From Chara braunii (lineage: Eukaryota; Streptophyta; Charophyceae; Charales; Characeae), in NCBI GenBank assembly GCA_003427395.1, contig BFEA01000350.1, forward strand, positions 426,370-480,010: a DNA stretch of 53,641 nt, given 5' to 3'. Within the stretch, counting starts at the first letter, position 1. Every line of letters starts with the position of its first letter. The position numbers were made by a program, and so were the translations under genes. This document shows positions 32,376 to 42,295 of the stretch, in pieces. The notes below the pieces were generated by a model. It was not told the origin of the DNA. It worked only from the letters and a program-made list of their open reading frames with translations, and made no database searches.

Positions 32376-32430
32376 GGACGAACGTACACAAAGAGTGTGT
32401 GTGTATGTGAGAGAGAGAGAGAGAGAGGAA
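32178..32430. repeat. Compound (TG)n-(GA)n microsatellite
   Basis: (TG)n 32178-32212, (GA)n 32212-32279, short (TG)n, (GA)n 32311-32373, short (TG)n, (GA)n 32408-32428. All frames through it are repeat translation. Confidence 0.95.
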
Positions 32431-32462
32431 ACTCTTACTTGGGCGCATACGCACTACACCGA

Positions 32463-32695
32463 CGACGGGGGAAGGATTGTTATACTTATCGATCTTGAAT
32501 GGAGAATGCCTTGTTAGAATGAGACATCAGGCTCCTGCTGATTGCATTCCTGCCTTTTGTACACACCGTCCGTCGCTCCTGTCGATTGATTGGTCAGGTG
32601 AGAAGTCGAGATTGTGGTGATTTTGGCGGGAGCCGCCGAGGGTGTTGTGAGAAGTTCGTCGGACTTACCATTTAGAGGGAAGAGAAGTGAATTGC
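32463..32695 (+). pseudogene. 18S rRNA 3'-end fragment, copy 2 (longest)
   Basis: Follows the 18S 3' domain over about 225 bp: TATCGATCTTGAATGGAGAATGCC (two blocks: ATCGATCTTGAA, GAATGCC), TGCCTTTTGTACACACCG, GTCGCTCC, GATTGATTGGTCAGGTG, a variable stem, GTGAGAAGTTC and TACCATTTAGAGGGAAG. It breaks off where 18S would continue to GTCGTAACAAGG, so the last ~35-40 nt are missing. Comparison is from memory of plant 18S. A remnant, not a gene. Confidence 0.9.
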
Positions 32696-33039
32696 GCGGT
32701 AGGAAGGAGAAGATAGCGCAAGAAAGGGGAGGGGGATGGCGAAGAAGCAGGCGGAGCAGAAAGAGAAGGAAGAAGAAAAAGAAGAAGACGAAGAGGAAAG
32801 AGGCGGAAGAAGAAGAAGAAGAAGAAGAAGAAGAAGAAAAGGGAAGGAAAGAGAGGGTACTTACCTCCTCTCTTGCAGACGATGATAGCAACTTTCGGGC
32901 ACTAGCTGCATGTTGCGCAGACGATGCTTCACTAACGTTGGCCAGCGCTCACACGCTCACAAGCAAGCTAGAAGGAGCAGACAGCCATAGCCGAGTTGCG
33001 CTGCTATGTGTTGGATGGGGCACATGGTGGTCCCTGGGT
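32696..33039. other. GAA-rich tract and donor-like site
   Basis: GAA/GAG repeats at 32750-32855, then a minus-strand donor-like site (GAG/GTAAGT; plus GTACTTACCTCC at about 32857-32868). CATAGCCGAGTTGCGCTGC near 32985 is shared with 11626-11640. No gene. Confidence 0.5.
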
Positions 33040-33426
33040 ACACGTGACACTTGTTCGTGTGGGATCGAAGTTGTGAGTGATGCGTGAGACTTACCTGGTG
33101 CTGGAAGCGTGTGGCACTGACCGCTGTCTGTTCATACTTCGGAAGAGTTGTTGTCGTCATCTTCTGCATTGTAGTCTAGGATAGATAGGATCTGCCATCT
33201 GTAGTCTGGGCACCGAGTGCAAGATATGATATTAACATTGGTTCTTCGTTGATGATGATGATGATGATGAGACTATTCCAGCATTGTCAATTATAAGCAT
33301 TTGGAGTGCTCTTATTTGGTGAAACTTGTGATGCAATTCTGCTTTTTGGTTCGAGGTCACGATTATCTGGTCTCATGTGTATGAAGCTGCTTGGTTTCTG
33401 AAGTTCGCTATCGCTCATTTTTCTTG

Positions 33427-33490
<64 letters not shown>

Positions 33491-33518
33491 TAACTATTAT
33501 TACTATTATTATTATTAT
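33040..33518 (-). repeat. (ATT)n-tailed repeat unit 8 (subtype b)
   Basis: Minus-strand exon-like stretch LPKYEQTAVSATRFQHQ ends at CAG/GTAAGT near 33091. Then TAGATAGGATCTGCCATCTG, GTCTGGGCACC, GTTGATGATGATG and CTGCTTTTTGGTTCGAGGTC, and (ATT)n at 33429-33518. Best preserved of the subtype b units. Confidence 0.7.
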
Positions 33519-33589
33519 GTTCCGATCCTAGCTATAATGTGTAGGGGTTGGCGTGTTAGAAGGGGTAGACGCGCGATCGGTGGTCTTGA

Positions 33590-33885
33590 GCGAAGGAGGC
33601 GAGAGTGGGGTTATCAAGGTCTGGTTGAGGGTGATGAGACACGTACCTGGTACATGATGAGAGGTCGGCTATGGTGTTGACAATCATGTACATTGGTCTT
33701 CGAGAGACGAAGTGAGCCTGCTGCATGAACCAGCTGTAGGTAGGATAGTCGGCTAGAGTAGCCTGGGCACTGGGTACCAAATAGAGAGGAGTGACTTTGG
33801 TTATTGTGTTGATGTGGCCTGCGGGCTTGAACGTTGGCTCATTACTTCATCGTATTGCTTTATATGGATGGTTTCTCGGTGCATT
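33590..33885 (-). repeat. Repeat unit 9 (subtype c, no ATT tail)
   Basis: Matches 11690-11945: TACCTGGTACATGA donor block (minus CAG/GTACGT at about 33642, exon-like end NTIADLSSCTR), GTAGGATAGT and TTGGCTCATTACTTCAT blocks. Here an 18S fragment rather than (ATT)n comes next. Confidence 0.6.
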
Positions 33886-33964
33886 CGTACTCTCTGCTTG
33901 GACACGACTACTTGTCATCTGTGTGATTTCACTACTTGATTTCCTGTACATCATTCTCACTCAT

Positions 33965-34140
33965 AACCCTTGCAGTTGAGTAATCAGCTTATGCTGATTA
34001 CGTTCCTACCCTTCGGCACACACCGATCGTCCCTCCTACCGATTGAATGGTCTAGTGAAGCGTCTAGACCATGGTGATTTGAGTGGTTTGTTGTTAGGGG
34101 GGGTTGTGGGAAGTCCATTGAACTTTACCATTTAAGAGGA
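33965..34140 (+). pseudogene. 18S rRNA 3'-end fragment, copy 3
   Basis: ATCAGCTTATGCTGATTACG, CGGCACACACCG, TCCTACCGATTGAATGGTC, GGGAAGTCCATTGAAC and TTTACCATTTAAGAGGA follow the end of 18S in order, with several substitutions and small indels. Stops at the same place as copy 2. Confidence 0.88.
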
Positions 34141-34249
34141 AAAAGAGGAGATATGCAGTAAAAGGGGGAGGAGAAGTGGGAGAAAAAGAGGAGGAAGGAA
34201 AAGGAGGAAAGCGATGACAAAAGAGGGGAGAAAGAGAACGATGATGATG
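34141..34249. other. GA-rich spacer
   Basis: GGAGGAGAAG-type purine repeat and a short GATGATG run, in the same position as the spacer between copy 1 of the 18S fragment and unit 1. Confidence 0.5.
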
Positions 34250-34597
34250 GTGATGATGATGATGTAAGGATACATACCCGGTACCGGCGATGGTCTGCAT
34301 GTCAGCGACATCTTCAATTACTTCGTCGACTGTTGAAGTCAATGGTTGCATTATCAATTTGTAGGCAAATTTTAGTTGAGTAGCAAGTAGGCTGGGCGCC
34401 GAGAGTGAAGTCCGGAGAAGGCATTGAACTTTTGTGTTGAAGGCGGCAAGAGCAAATTCTCATTGACATTGGTTTTCAATGATTACAGTTCTTCATTGTT
34501 GTTGTATTGCTGCAATACTACTTTCTGGACACTGTGATACTTTCATGCTTTCAACGTGATTGTGCATTCTGGGTATTGTCATTTTTTTTTTTTTTTG

Positions 34598-34642
<45 letters not shown>
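34250..34642 (-). repeat. (ATT)n-tailed repeat unit 10 (subtype a)
   Basis: Sister of unit 1: CGATGGTCTGC then CGACATC, GGCTGGGCGCCGAG, TGGTTTTCA, and CTTTCTGGACAC blocks in the same order. Donor-like site CGG/GTATGT on minus at about 34266-34272. Poly-T at about 34582-34596, then (ATT)n at 34599-34642. Confidence 0.7.
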
Positions 34643-34643
<1 letters not shown>

Positions 34644-34659
34644 ATATTGAACCCAGATT

Positions 34660-35365
34660 GGAAGGTATTCGTCAGACGTCATATTACAAGTAAGCTCAGA
34701 TCTGCACCAGGTCTCATGTTAACGTGAAAGTAATATCCGATACAATGTCTCGTAACCAGTAGACGAAGAAGGCAATGTAGACCAGTGGCATGGGCCACAA
34801 CAACAAGTAGACAGCGTGGCCAATGCCACGTCGACAGTAGAGACAGGCGGCAGCGCCACATCAGGAGGGATGAGTAGTCTGTGCCACATCAGCATACATA
34901 CAGCATGACCAATGTTGCGTCAGCAGTAGATAAGCGGCAGTGCCACAACAACAGAGATAGGTGGCTTGCGCCACATCATCATGTAGACAGCGTGGCCAAT
35001 CCCACGTCGACAGTAGACAGGTCGCCGCACCACAACAGCAATACAGACAGATGGCATGCGCCACATCAGAAATGAGTATCGATGGCACGTGCCACGTCAC
35101 CGGAGGCTGGCGCTCAGCAGCGCCAGGTCAGCATGCGGCCACAGTCCTGCGTCGTCGTTCACAGTACCAGCGCACAGCCAGCGTCAAGTCGGCGTCAAGC
35201 CAACGTCAAGGCAGCATAACAGGACTGAATGCAGCATGGCTAATACCGCATCACCAGTAGATAGGCGGCAGTGCCACAACAGGAGAGACAGGTGGCTTGC
35301 GCCACATCATCACGTAGACAGCGTGGCTAATCCCACGTCGACAGTAGACAGGTCGCCGCACCACT
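34660..35365. repeat. Minisatellite-like region with 96-bp direct repeat
   Basis: Degenerate ~50-60-bp units with GCCACATCA, GTAGACAGCGTGGCCAAT and CCACGTCGACAGTAGA. The ~96-bp block at about 34938-35033 recurs at about 35268-35363 almost unchanged. 35021-35230 has an inverted copy at 48232-48430. Frames here are composition artefacts. Confidence 0.7.
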
Positions 35366-35369
35366 TTCG

Positions 35370-35720
35370 AGCGCATCGGTCCGGCACCGCACCAGGGCAG
35401 CGTGGGACCTTCCCGGCCGCGTCACGCAGAAGTTGGTTTAAATCCTTCGTCGCAAATAATACATGTGGAGCTTCCTTAGGCCGCTCCGGCCGAGTGCGCC
35501 AGCCATACCTCTCGCGAGCCCCTATGACAGGATAGGGCCTACGCGAGGCACGACTTACCTACACCTTACGGGAGTTGTCACCTCCCTTCGTAGGGCGTAT
35601 CCCCGCCGAGCTACCAGTCCACAGTACGAAAACTAATCAGTTGCAATCGTAGAGGTGGACCAGCTGAGGGCGTGTCTCGTTCGCTGTAGCATAGGGGGTA
35701 CGTGCGGTAGTACGCCTCTA
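35370..35720 (-). repeat. SINE-like repeat, family B, copy 3
   Basis: On the minus strand an A-box TAGCTCGGCGGG (complement at 35602-35613), GGATACGCCCTACG and GGTGACAACTCC head the copy. The body shares GCGCACTCGGCCGGAGCGGC and CTGCGTGACGCGGCCGGG with 21130-21230, and the far side (GAGGGCGTGTCTCG) matches 45300-45315. Confidence 0.55.
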
Positions 35721-37139
35721 TTGAACCCACACGCGAGCCAACATCTTAGGGGGCTGAAGTCCGAAGCGTGGCTCGTCGTCGATCGACGAGGACGCATCCC
35801 ACACACCATGCGCACTCCACTTTACGAACACACACACACACACAAAACAACACAACACAAACAACGCGACAACGCTCCTAACCCCTCGGTAGTCAACCCA
35901 TAACTTCCCGACGCGGAACTTGGATAGGTGTCGCGCGCGCGCGCGAGACTCAGTATAAAGCCGCATGGACGCAGGGCTAACTCATATCGACTAGCAATGC
36001 AAACGTACGCAAGCAGTCGCAATGATGACGTACCATGTAGTACCCATACTCATGCGGTCCTCGTTAATCTCGAGAGTTGCATTCGACACTCAAGTGTCGG
36101 TTGACATGCGCCTTGAGGGTTAATCTCTCGACGCCGGACAACCGCCATGCGCGGTTGAAGACCACACACCCTCTTCTGCACTTTGTGCACAGTGGGTGGT
36201 ACACAGGTCCATACCTGTGGTGGCAATCACTACTTACTGCCCTGGAGATGAGTCACACTCCGGGCCTAGGCGAAAGTCAAGGGGTTTGACTTTGATGGCT
36301 GCCACGGACTACAACGTCCAACCATACAAACTCTAAAAAGCAAGGGTAAAAAGGAAACCTCCCTTCCCTCTCGATACATAATCCAGTTAACCCTTATTCC
36401 CACTCACAGTAGGCCTCTCAAATACTCATGGTGCTTTTAAATATATGAGGGTTGATTATATAGGACGATCACTTCTCACAGTCACAGTGGGGTTCCTCTC
36501 AACCATATATGTATGTAATCGCAGGCAATCACACCCAGAGTTCGAACCACAAACGCACCTGCAATCACATCAAGGATTCAATCAAAGGCCCATGCACTAC
36601 ACGGGGTCAACTTCAACCATTCCTTGCACTCATACCCCTCGCTTTAGCCATACAAGCCTCACTCGTGCAACTCTTAAATAAAGACTCAGTAATTTTGTTG
36701 GATGACCATTCAATAAAGTCCGGGTAAGAACACAACAAAACAGTTCAATCACAAGGATGAACCCTTTAGGTTGAGTGACAGGAGTGAATTGGAGTTGAAT
36801 CGTAGACCGATGAATCGGCAACCGACCTTTTATCAGTGATAACAGAAAGTGATCCTCAAGGGATCAAGCTGAATCTAGTCCTGAACTTGGATCAAATGAT
36901 CAGGAAGACATATAATACACGATAGACCAATCCCCAAGCCAAGATCATAAGTGTATGGAGAATACGACTCCATAACACATCCTCACTCAAAATTTTCCTA
37001 TAAGTTAAGCCTAGGTCTATCTCTAAGCCAGTGCTTAAGCAAAGGTAGACCAACTGCAGAATCTCCCCTATTCACCCTATTCAGGGTGGATCGCCAGAAT
37101 CGTCACCTGTCAAAATATACTCTATCTTTTTTAAACTAA
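35721..37139. other. No gene seen
   Basis: A short (CA)n at 35830-35845 and a CG run at 35933-35945. The remainder has no supported coding region. Becomes AT-richer towards 37 kb, where the satellite begins. Confidence 0.4.
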
Positions 37140-37760
37140 GAAAAATTCGGCAGCGCTTCCCGTAGGAAAAATGTCTTTTCAGAACTCATATAAGTCCACA
37201 TATGAAAGTAGAAATAACCTCTAACTCTGGAAAGTCAAAATTTGTCTAACTCCTTGAATTGGTAGAAATTTGGGCAGCATTCCCTTTAGAAAGAGAGACT
37301 TCTCAAACTTATACTAAGTCAGATATAAACTCAGAAAACGACATGAGTTCAATTTAGACAAGATTTAACTAACTCCTTTGCTTTGCCGAAATTTCGGCAG
37401 CACTCCCTCTAGAAAAGTGTTATTCCAAAATTTATACAAGGTCAGGTCCAGAATTTGAAAGTAACTTTGACTTCCCAAAGTTCAATTTTGTCTAACTCCC
37501 TGAATTAGCAAAACTTTGGGCAGCACTCCCTTTAGAAAAGAAGACTTCCCAGATTTTAACTAAGTCAGATAAGAGATAGACAAAGTTGAACTTTCGACAA
37601 GTCAAAATCCAACTAACTCCTTGGATTTGTAGAAATTTCGGCAGCGCTTCCCATAGAGAAAGTAGCTTGCCAAGATTTATACAAAGTCAAATGTAAGAAA
37701 AAATCTCAGAAAATGCAAGAATTGATCTAAGTAAAAAAAAGTTGCTACAGAAAATGCAGG
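37140..37760. repeat. Satellite of about 121 bp, five units
   Basis: Five diverged units, each with an AAATTTCGGCAGCRCTTCCC-type core (starting near 37148, 37269, 37394, 37516 and 37637, spacing 120-125 bp), then TAGAAA, AACTAAGTC/TACAAGGTC and AACTAACTCC. The core reminds me of tandem motifs in some land-plant retrotransposons; I cannot verify this here. Confidence 0.75.
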
Positions 37761-37977
37761 AATTGACACTAACTCCTATAGCTCCAGCACATGGCGAGCA
37801 ACTAAAGCAACTACTTATCAACCTGAAACTCAGACTAAGTAGTGGCCTCACTCAGTCACATGCAAGTCAAACCACAAAGGTAAGTACTCTCACCAGCCCC
37901 AAGTTCATTACATATGAATAGTTTATGAATCTTTTAAAGTTCTTAAATCCTTGTACCCATCTTACATAAGACATAAA

Positions 37978-38723
37978 GTTGGACCATTCACAATAGAAAC
38001 AATGCCCAACTTGTCTTTAAGGTATACACGAACAGGTTGAACAACTACTTCTCTCTTCTTTTGGGCATATAACTAGGCCATTCACACTAGAAACAATGCC
38101 TAACCGCCCTGAACTGTTTAATAACAAAAATTTAATAATTTTTCTGACTTTGTCTTCTAAAAAAAGGCAAATATGGGCAGGGGACTGAACCATTCACAGT
38201 AGAAATAATGTTCAGCTTGCCTGGTTACTTCCATTTATACTATATATTTTTTCCTTTTTCTTCTTAACGATATGGCTTAGCGCTGGGCCATTCACAGTAT
38301 AAACTATGTCCAGCTGTCAGTTCACATGCAAAAATACATAAAGTACTTTCCTTTACACTTAGTTTAGTTCACGTGCGTGGTTTTCAGGCTAAACCATTCA
38401 CAGTAGAAACAATGCTTAGCCTTATACTAGAAATCCTCCCTCAGAATAAAACAAGAATTTAAACCCCTTCAATCAGGCAAACCCCCAGAGTTAACTAGAG
38501 TAGACAGGCCATTCACAGTAGAAACAATGTCTGGTCCTCCAGAAAACAACTAGATAAACATAGCAACCAGGTCAAGCACAGTAGAAACAATGCCTGGTCC
38601 TTCAGAAAACAGCCAAATAAACATAGCAACCAGGCCATTCACAGTAGAAACAATGCCTGGTCCTTCAGAAAACAGCCAAATAAACATAGCCCTGAGCCAT
38701 TCACAGTAGAAACAATGCTCAGG
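37978..38723 (+). repeat. Hairpin array class B: covarying stems, constant loop
   Basis: Nine copies of CATTCACAGTAGAAACAATG (loop, with small changes), each flanked by short arms that pair. Arms: GTTGG/CCAAC 37978-38010; TAGG/CCTA 38074-38102; CTGAA/TTCAG 38185-38215; GCTGG/CCAGC 38282-38314; GGCTAA/TTAGCC 38387-38421; CAGG/TCTG (weak) about 38505-38533; ACCAGG/CCTGGT 38567-38598 and 38629-38661; CCTGAG/CTCAGG 38691-38723. The arms differ between copies while pairing is kept. The last four copies are ~60 bp apart and share flanking DNA, so they are recent duplicates; the others are ~100 bp apart. No coding frame. Confidence 0.85.
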
Positions 38724-38829
38724 CTTTGGTTGACCCTTCCAAACGCATGCAAAACTGCCTTCTTTCCACCTTCCCCCAATTCATACCTTAGTCTGCTTTC
38801 AATCAAAACAAAAGAGAAACTTAAACTTC

Positions 38830-39110
38830 ACTTTTACACATTCCTTCCATTCAGTCTGATTGGGTCCTGAAGGGAAAAAAAAAACCATAGGGACAATCTC
38901 ATGCATACTACAGTCCTATTATAGGGAGATAGGCAACACATGGGTGGTAGTAGGTTGTACAGATGGAAATGGTTTACTTGACGATTCCCTGCCTCCAGAA
39001 CTCCTCCTGAGTTCCGGCAGAGCTCCCGCAATCGGTGGGTGGACTCCCCACAGAGTCTTGACGCGGACTTACGGGTTGCAATTCCGCCTGCCGCCTTACT
39101 CGCGTAACCA
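38830..39110 (-). other. Conserved exon-like fragment, copy 2 (inverted)
   Basis: Minus strand reads RELCRNSGGVLEAGNRQ at about 38975-39031, matching copy 1 at 12655. The following sequence has also drifted in parallel (FSLQDPIRLNGRNV here, SSGIKLSGKTE there). Some ancestral protein-coding content is likely, but the product is unknown. Confidence 0.4.
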
Positions 39111-40439
39111 AGACTAGACTTAGACTAAGAAGGACAGAAAAAAGAAAGTTTGAGTCGCTTAGATACAAGAGGGGTGCTTTCAATCTCGCAGAAGAGGGTC
39201 TTGCAATCTTCAACTCCTAAGGGCCCCGCAATGGTGGCCAAAATACGCAATAATATCGCCAAACTCAAGTCAAAGCGTCAAACGCTAACCTCCTGACGGT
39301 TCTCCCAATCGCAGTAGTACGCCCCTCTTCAGGACAGTCTTCTCCACACTACACCTTTAAGATCAGGGAGAAGTTCTCAATCTGTCAGTTTTTATGATTA
39401 CCACAGCAATACGCAGCAAGCTCGACACGCCCGCGACTATTGCTCATGCTGTAGTAGCGGCACTACATCACTAGTCCCAAGTCTTTCCCATGTAGCTAGT
39501 CTACCGCTGCTCCGTTCAGCGGTAAGTATCAACTGTCCGGTGAGTCTGTACTCTTACAGCCAGCCTCGCTGTTACCCTCAACCCTTGACTCCCTCCTTGA
39601 TCGACTGCAGGGCTCGCCTCGGCCCACCGGATGCAGCGTGGAACCCGCGAAGCAGAGTACAATACAACGCAGTCAAAGTACCAGCCTTGCCGGTTCTAGC
39701 CATGCTTGCGGACCAGCAGACCGGCAGCCGTGGAGTGGAGCACAAGGCGCTAGCAACAAGGCCGCCAACGTGGCACGCAAGTGGCAATCACGATTGCATG
39801 GCCCGCGGTGAGCAGCCGTCCGATGGAGCAACGAGATGTAGAGCAATGCCACCAATACTGTCATACCGCTCGACAAACACACTGCCCTACAACGTCCAAC
39901 CAACAATCCAAACGGGAGACGAGCGATTGCCCGACAGAGCTCAGGCACAGACATCCACACACCTGACACAAAACATAGCAATATACAACCCGCTCATATC
40001 ACGATCAATCCCCACGCAGTGTTGGCTCCCGTCACCCACCAAGCAAACTTCAATTCTGCTAACGGCTTCTCACTCCCTGATTCCGACGAGATGAGCACAA
40101 ACTCGAGCAGGTAAGGCTTCAGTTCGCCCCCCCCTCCTTCCCTCTCTGGCTATGCTCAGACCCATACGCACTAAGTAAATATGCCTCGTTGTCATTCCTC
40201 CACTATCTCAGTCGGCAAACAAGGACACCGACCAACGGGTAAGTCCCAGTTCCCTTGGCTCGCTCCCTGCTACTTGTTTCCATGGGATTCACCAAAGCGA
40301 CTGAACCTGTCCGCAAAAACAACTAGGTGCATTGACACTTTACTAATTATTTTCCTTCTTTTTCTTCCAGGCGCTTCTCATATCTTCGCGCGGCACCTAT
40401 CTCTACTTAACCGCCTATCCTACTAACTTAGCACTAAAA
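39111..40439. other. Possible spliced transcript remnants, no defined gene
   Basis: Splice-like signals occur on the plus strand: CAG/GTAAGG near 40110, CGG/GTAAGT near 40240 and an excellent polypyrimidine acceptor (TTTCCTTCTTTTTCTTCCAG) ending at about 40371. The intervening frames (for example 39540-40094) have no recognisable domain. It could be part of a mobile element's transcript. Confidence 0.3.
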
Positions 40440-40920
40440 CTAACATTACCAGTAGATTTGCCCTACCCAATCACCCCAATTTACTATCTTACCTCGCCCG
40501 ATTCCATAAAGAATCGGACATGGTATCACATCTCCCTCCCGCCATGTCCATTCCTTCTCGACATCACTGCGCAACAGTTTTCTCAACTAACTTTTTCTTC
40601 ACTAACCTTTTGACCAAACCAATACTATCATTGCGTCCGCCTTGCCTTAAAACCTCAAAATAGCGTCTAACTTAGTTCGATTCTATAGAGAAGGGAGTGA
40701 AGTACCATCGTTTTCCCTTTTTCCCATAGTCGGGCTCCCGCCACCTTCACGCATTATTTTTCTAACTAACCTTCTAATCCACTAACTCTCATCTAAGGTT
40801 TAAAACCTCTAAGTAGACTCTTGCCCCGCCTGATCTCCTCCAGAAACGGGCGGGCTTCACTATCTTCTCTCCGCCATCTTCCCCCTCTGCTTCCGATGCA
40901 TCTGGCGCAGTATATTGTCT
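40440..40920. repeat. Degenerate tandem repeat, about 170 bp, three units
   Basis: Each unit has a small hairpin (CCGATTC-CATAAA-GAATCGG at about 40498-40517; related at about 40679 and 40828), a CTCCCGCCA/CTCCGCCAT block, and an ACTAACTTT/ACTAACCTT block. No coding potential. Confidence 0.5.
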
Positions 40921-42227
40921 AGATTCATTCACTTGGCTCGTTTCTTCTCGGTCGTGTGCTTCCCCTGTTGCCCGACACGCCGCCTTAGTTCTCGTCGAGT
41001 GCACCTCGACGCGAAACGCGTCCAGGTCCTTTCCGTCGTTCTCCCCCTGCCTTCGTCGTGTTGTTGCTCCCCTAGCGCTCGTTCGTTCGCTGCGCCATCG
41101 CCTTCCCTTGCTGCTCTGCGCTTTCCTACTCCGCCCGCACCTGGCCCGCTCCCACTAACTACGTTCCGACGGCTCGCTCAGCACAGCTCACCGCGCTCGA
41201 CCTGCCGGCCCTTTCACTCCGCTGTCCTCCTAGCTCCTCGGCCCAACGCAGCTCCACCCGAGAGAGCTTGCTATGTCTGCCCCCATCTGTTGCACGACGA
41301 CACCCGGCTCCGCTGTTGACTGCACCTGGCGCTACTTCATCGTTTTGCTTTTCCCCTCTCGCACTCTAGGCACTCTTCCCTCCAGATGAACTCCGTGCGA
41401 CAGCCACTTCGCCAGCTCAGTTCATCGTCACTTCCCTGCCAACTGCCTGTCCTCCTCGCCCCATCTCCTCAGCCACCGTTCGCTGCCTCACCCGTTGTTG
41501 TTAATGCAACCCAGCACCCCCGCATCCGACAGCATCACTGCTAATCCTCACGAACGTTTCCCTGACCACATCGCTTGGCCCTATAACTGACTGTGAGCCT
41601 CCTTTGACAATTCCAACCTCTCGGTACTAACGCCGTATCTCAGTCTTAGCAGCCACGATTCACTTTCTCCATTCCCCGATAGTGCTTCAACTCGCATGCA
41701 CTTGGCGCGGGTCCGAGTCTGGATTCGTCCCTCCATTTCTTCCCTTACACCGCTATCTGTACCAACACCCTGCCGAGCCAGACTGCAAAAGGCATCAACT
41801 GATCACAGACGGCGAGAGGTCGGACCCTGATAGTGTATGACAACCCCCGGACGGATCAGCCCGGCCTTGAGCGCGGACAGCGCTAAAGCGAGCACCCGAC
41901 ACTCGATTGTCATGCTAGTTCCAACACCACAGTGGGTGAGAGGACGTGGGGTTGCTGCAAGCCAGGAACTTGAGTTTTTGGCAAGCGCATACTTCGCGAT
42001 CCGCCACCGTGGCGGCCTCCACCCCTCCGTTAAGCCGGCTCACCGCTAGAATAGCAAGGGAGCAGCCCTCAATTTATGCGTATCACCCTTGCGTAAGGAC
42101 CATGCTAGTCTTCTCTGTATTGCTCCAATTTTAACAATGTCCTGAAGGACATAGCCTGGGCCGCGGGGTCAATCAGCCCCGGCCCTCAGGCAATTCGGAA
42201 TATTCGGTTTTTACTCATCAAGGCCCA
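40921..42227. other. Pyrimidine-rich stretch, no supported gene
   Basis: C/T-rich with Pro/Ser/Arg-rich frames (40915-41319 plus) and no domain. A short inverted repeat GTCCTGAAGGAC lies at about 42138-42149. I see nothing else to annotate. Confidence 0.4.
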
Positions 42228-42295
42228 TCATCTGGGTTTGAACATGGTTTGTATTTCAACAGCTCGATGGTGTACCCAGTGAGCTAGGCTCTTGG
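42228..42295 (-). repeat. tRNA-derived SINE candidate head (minus strand)
   Basis: On minus: TAGCTCACTGGG (A-box-like, complement about 42275-42287) and TGTTCAAACCC (B-box-like, complement about 42234-42245), 30 bp apart as in tRNA-derived SINEs. Similar in layout to the heads at 4556 and 18260. No functional tRNA fold. Confidence 0.45.

Noticed and set aside
32074-32498. Frames of 87-126 codons made of Ser-Leu or Arg-Glu repeats
   Set aside because: Direct translation of the TG/GA microsatellite.
32463-32695. A functional 18S rRNA gene
   Set aside because: Only about 225 nt of the 3' domain, with many changes in normally invariant positions and the true 3' end missing.
40528-40545. Retrotransposon primer-binding site (TGGTATCA after CA)
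   Set aside because: Only 8 bases match the initiator-tRNA complement, and the sequence is part of a ~170-bp tandem unit that varies at this point. No LTR pair was found.
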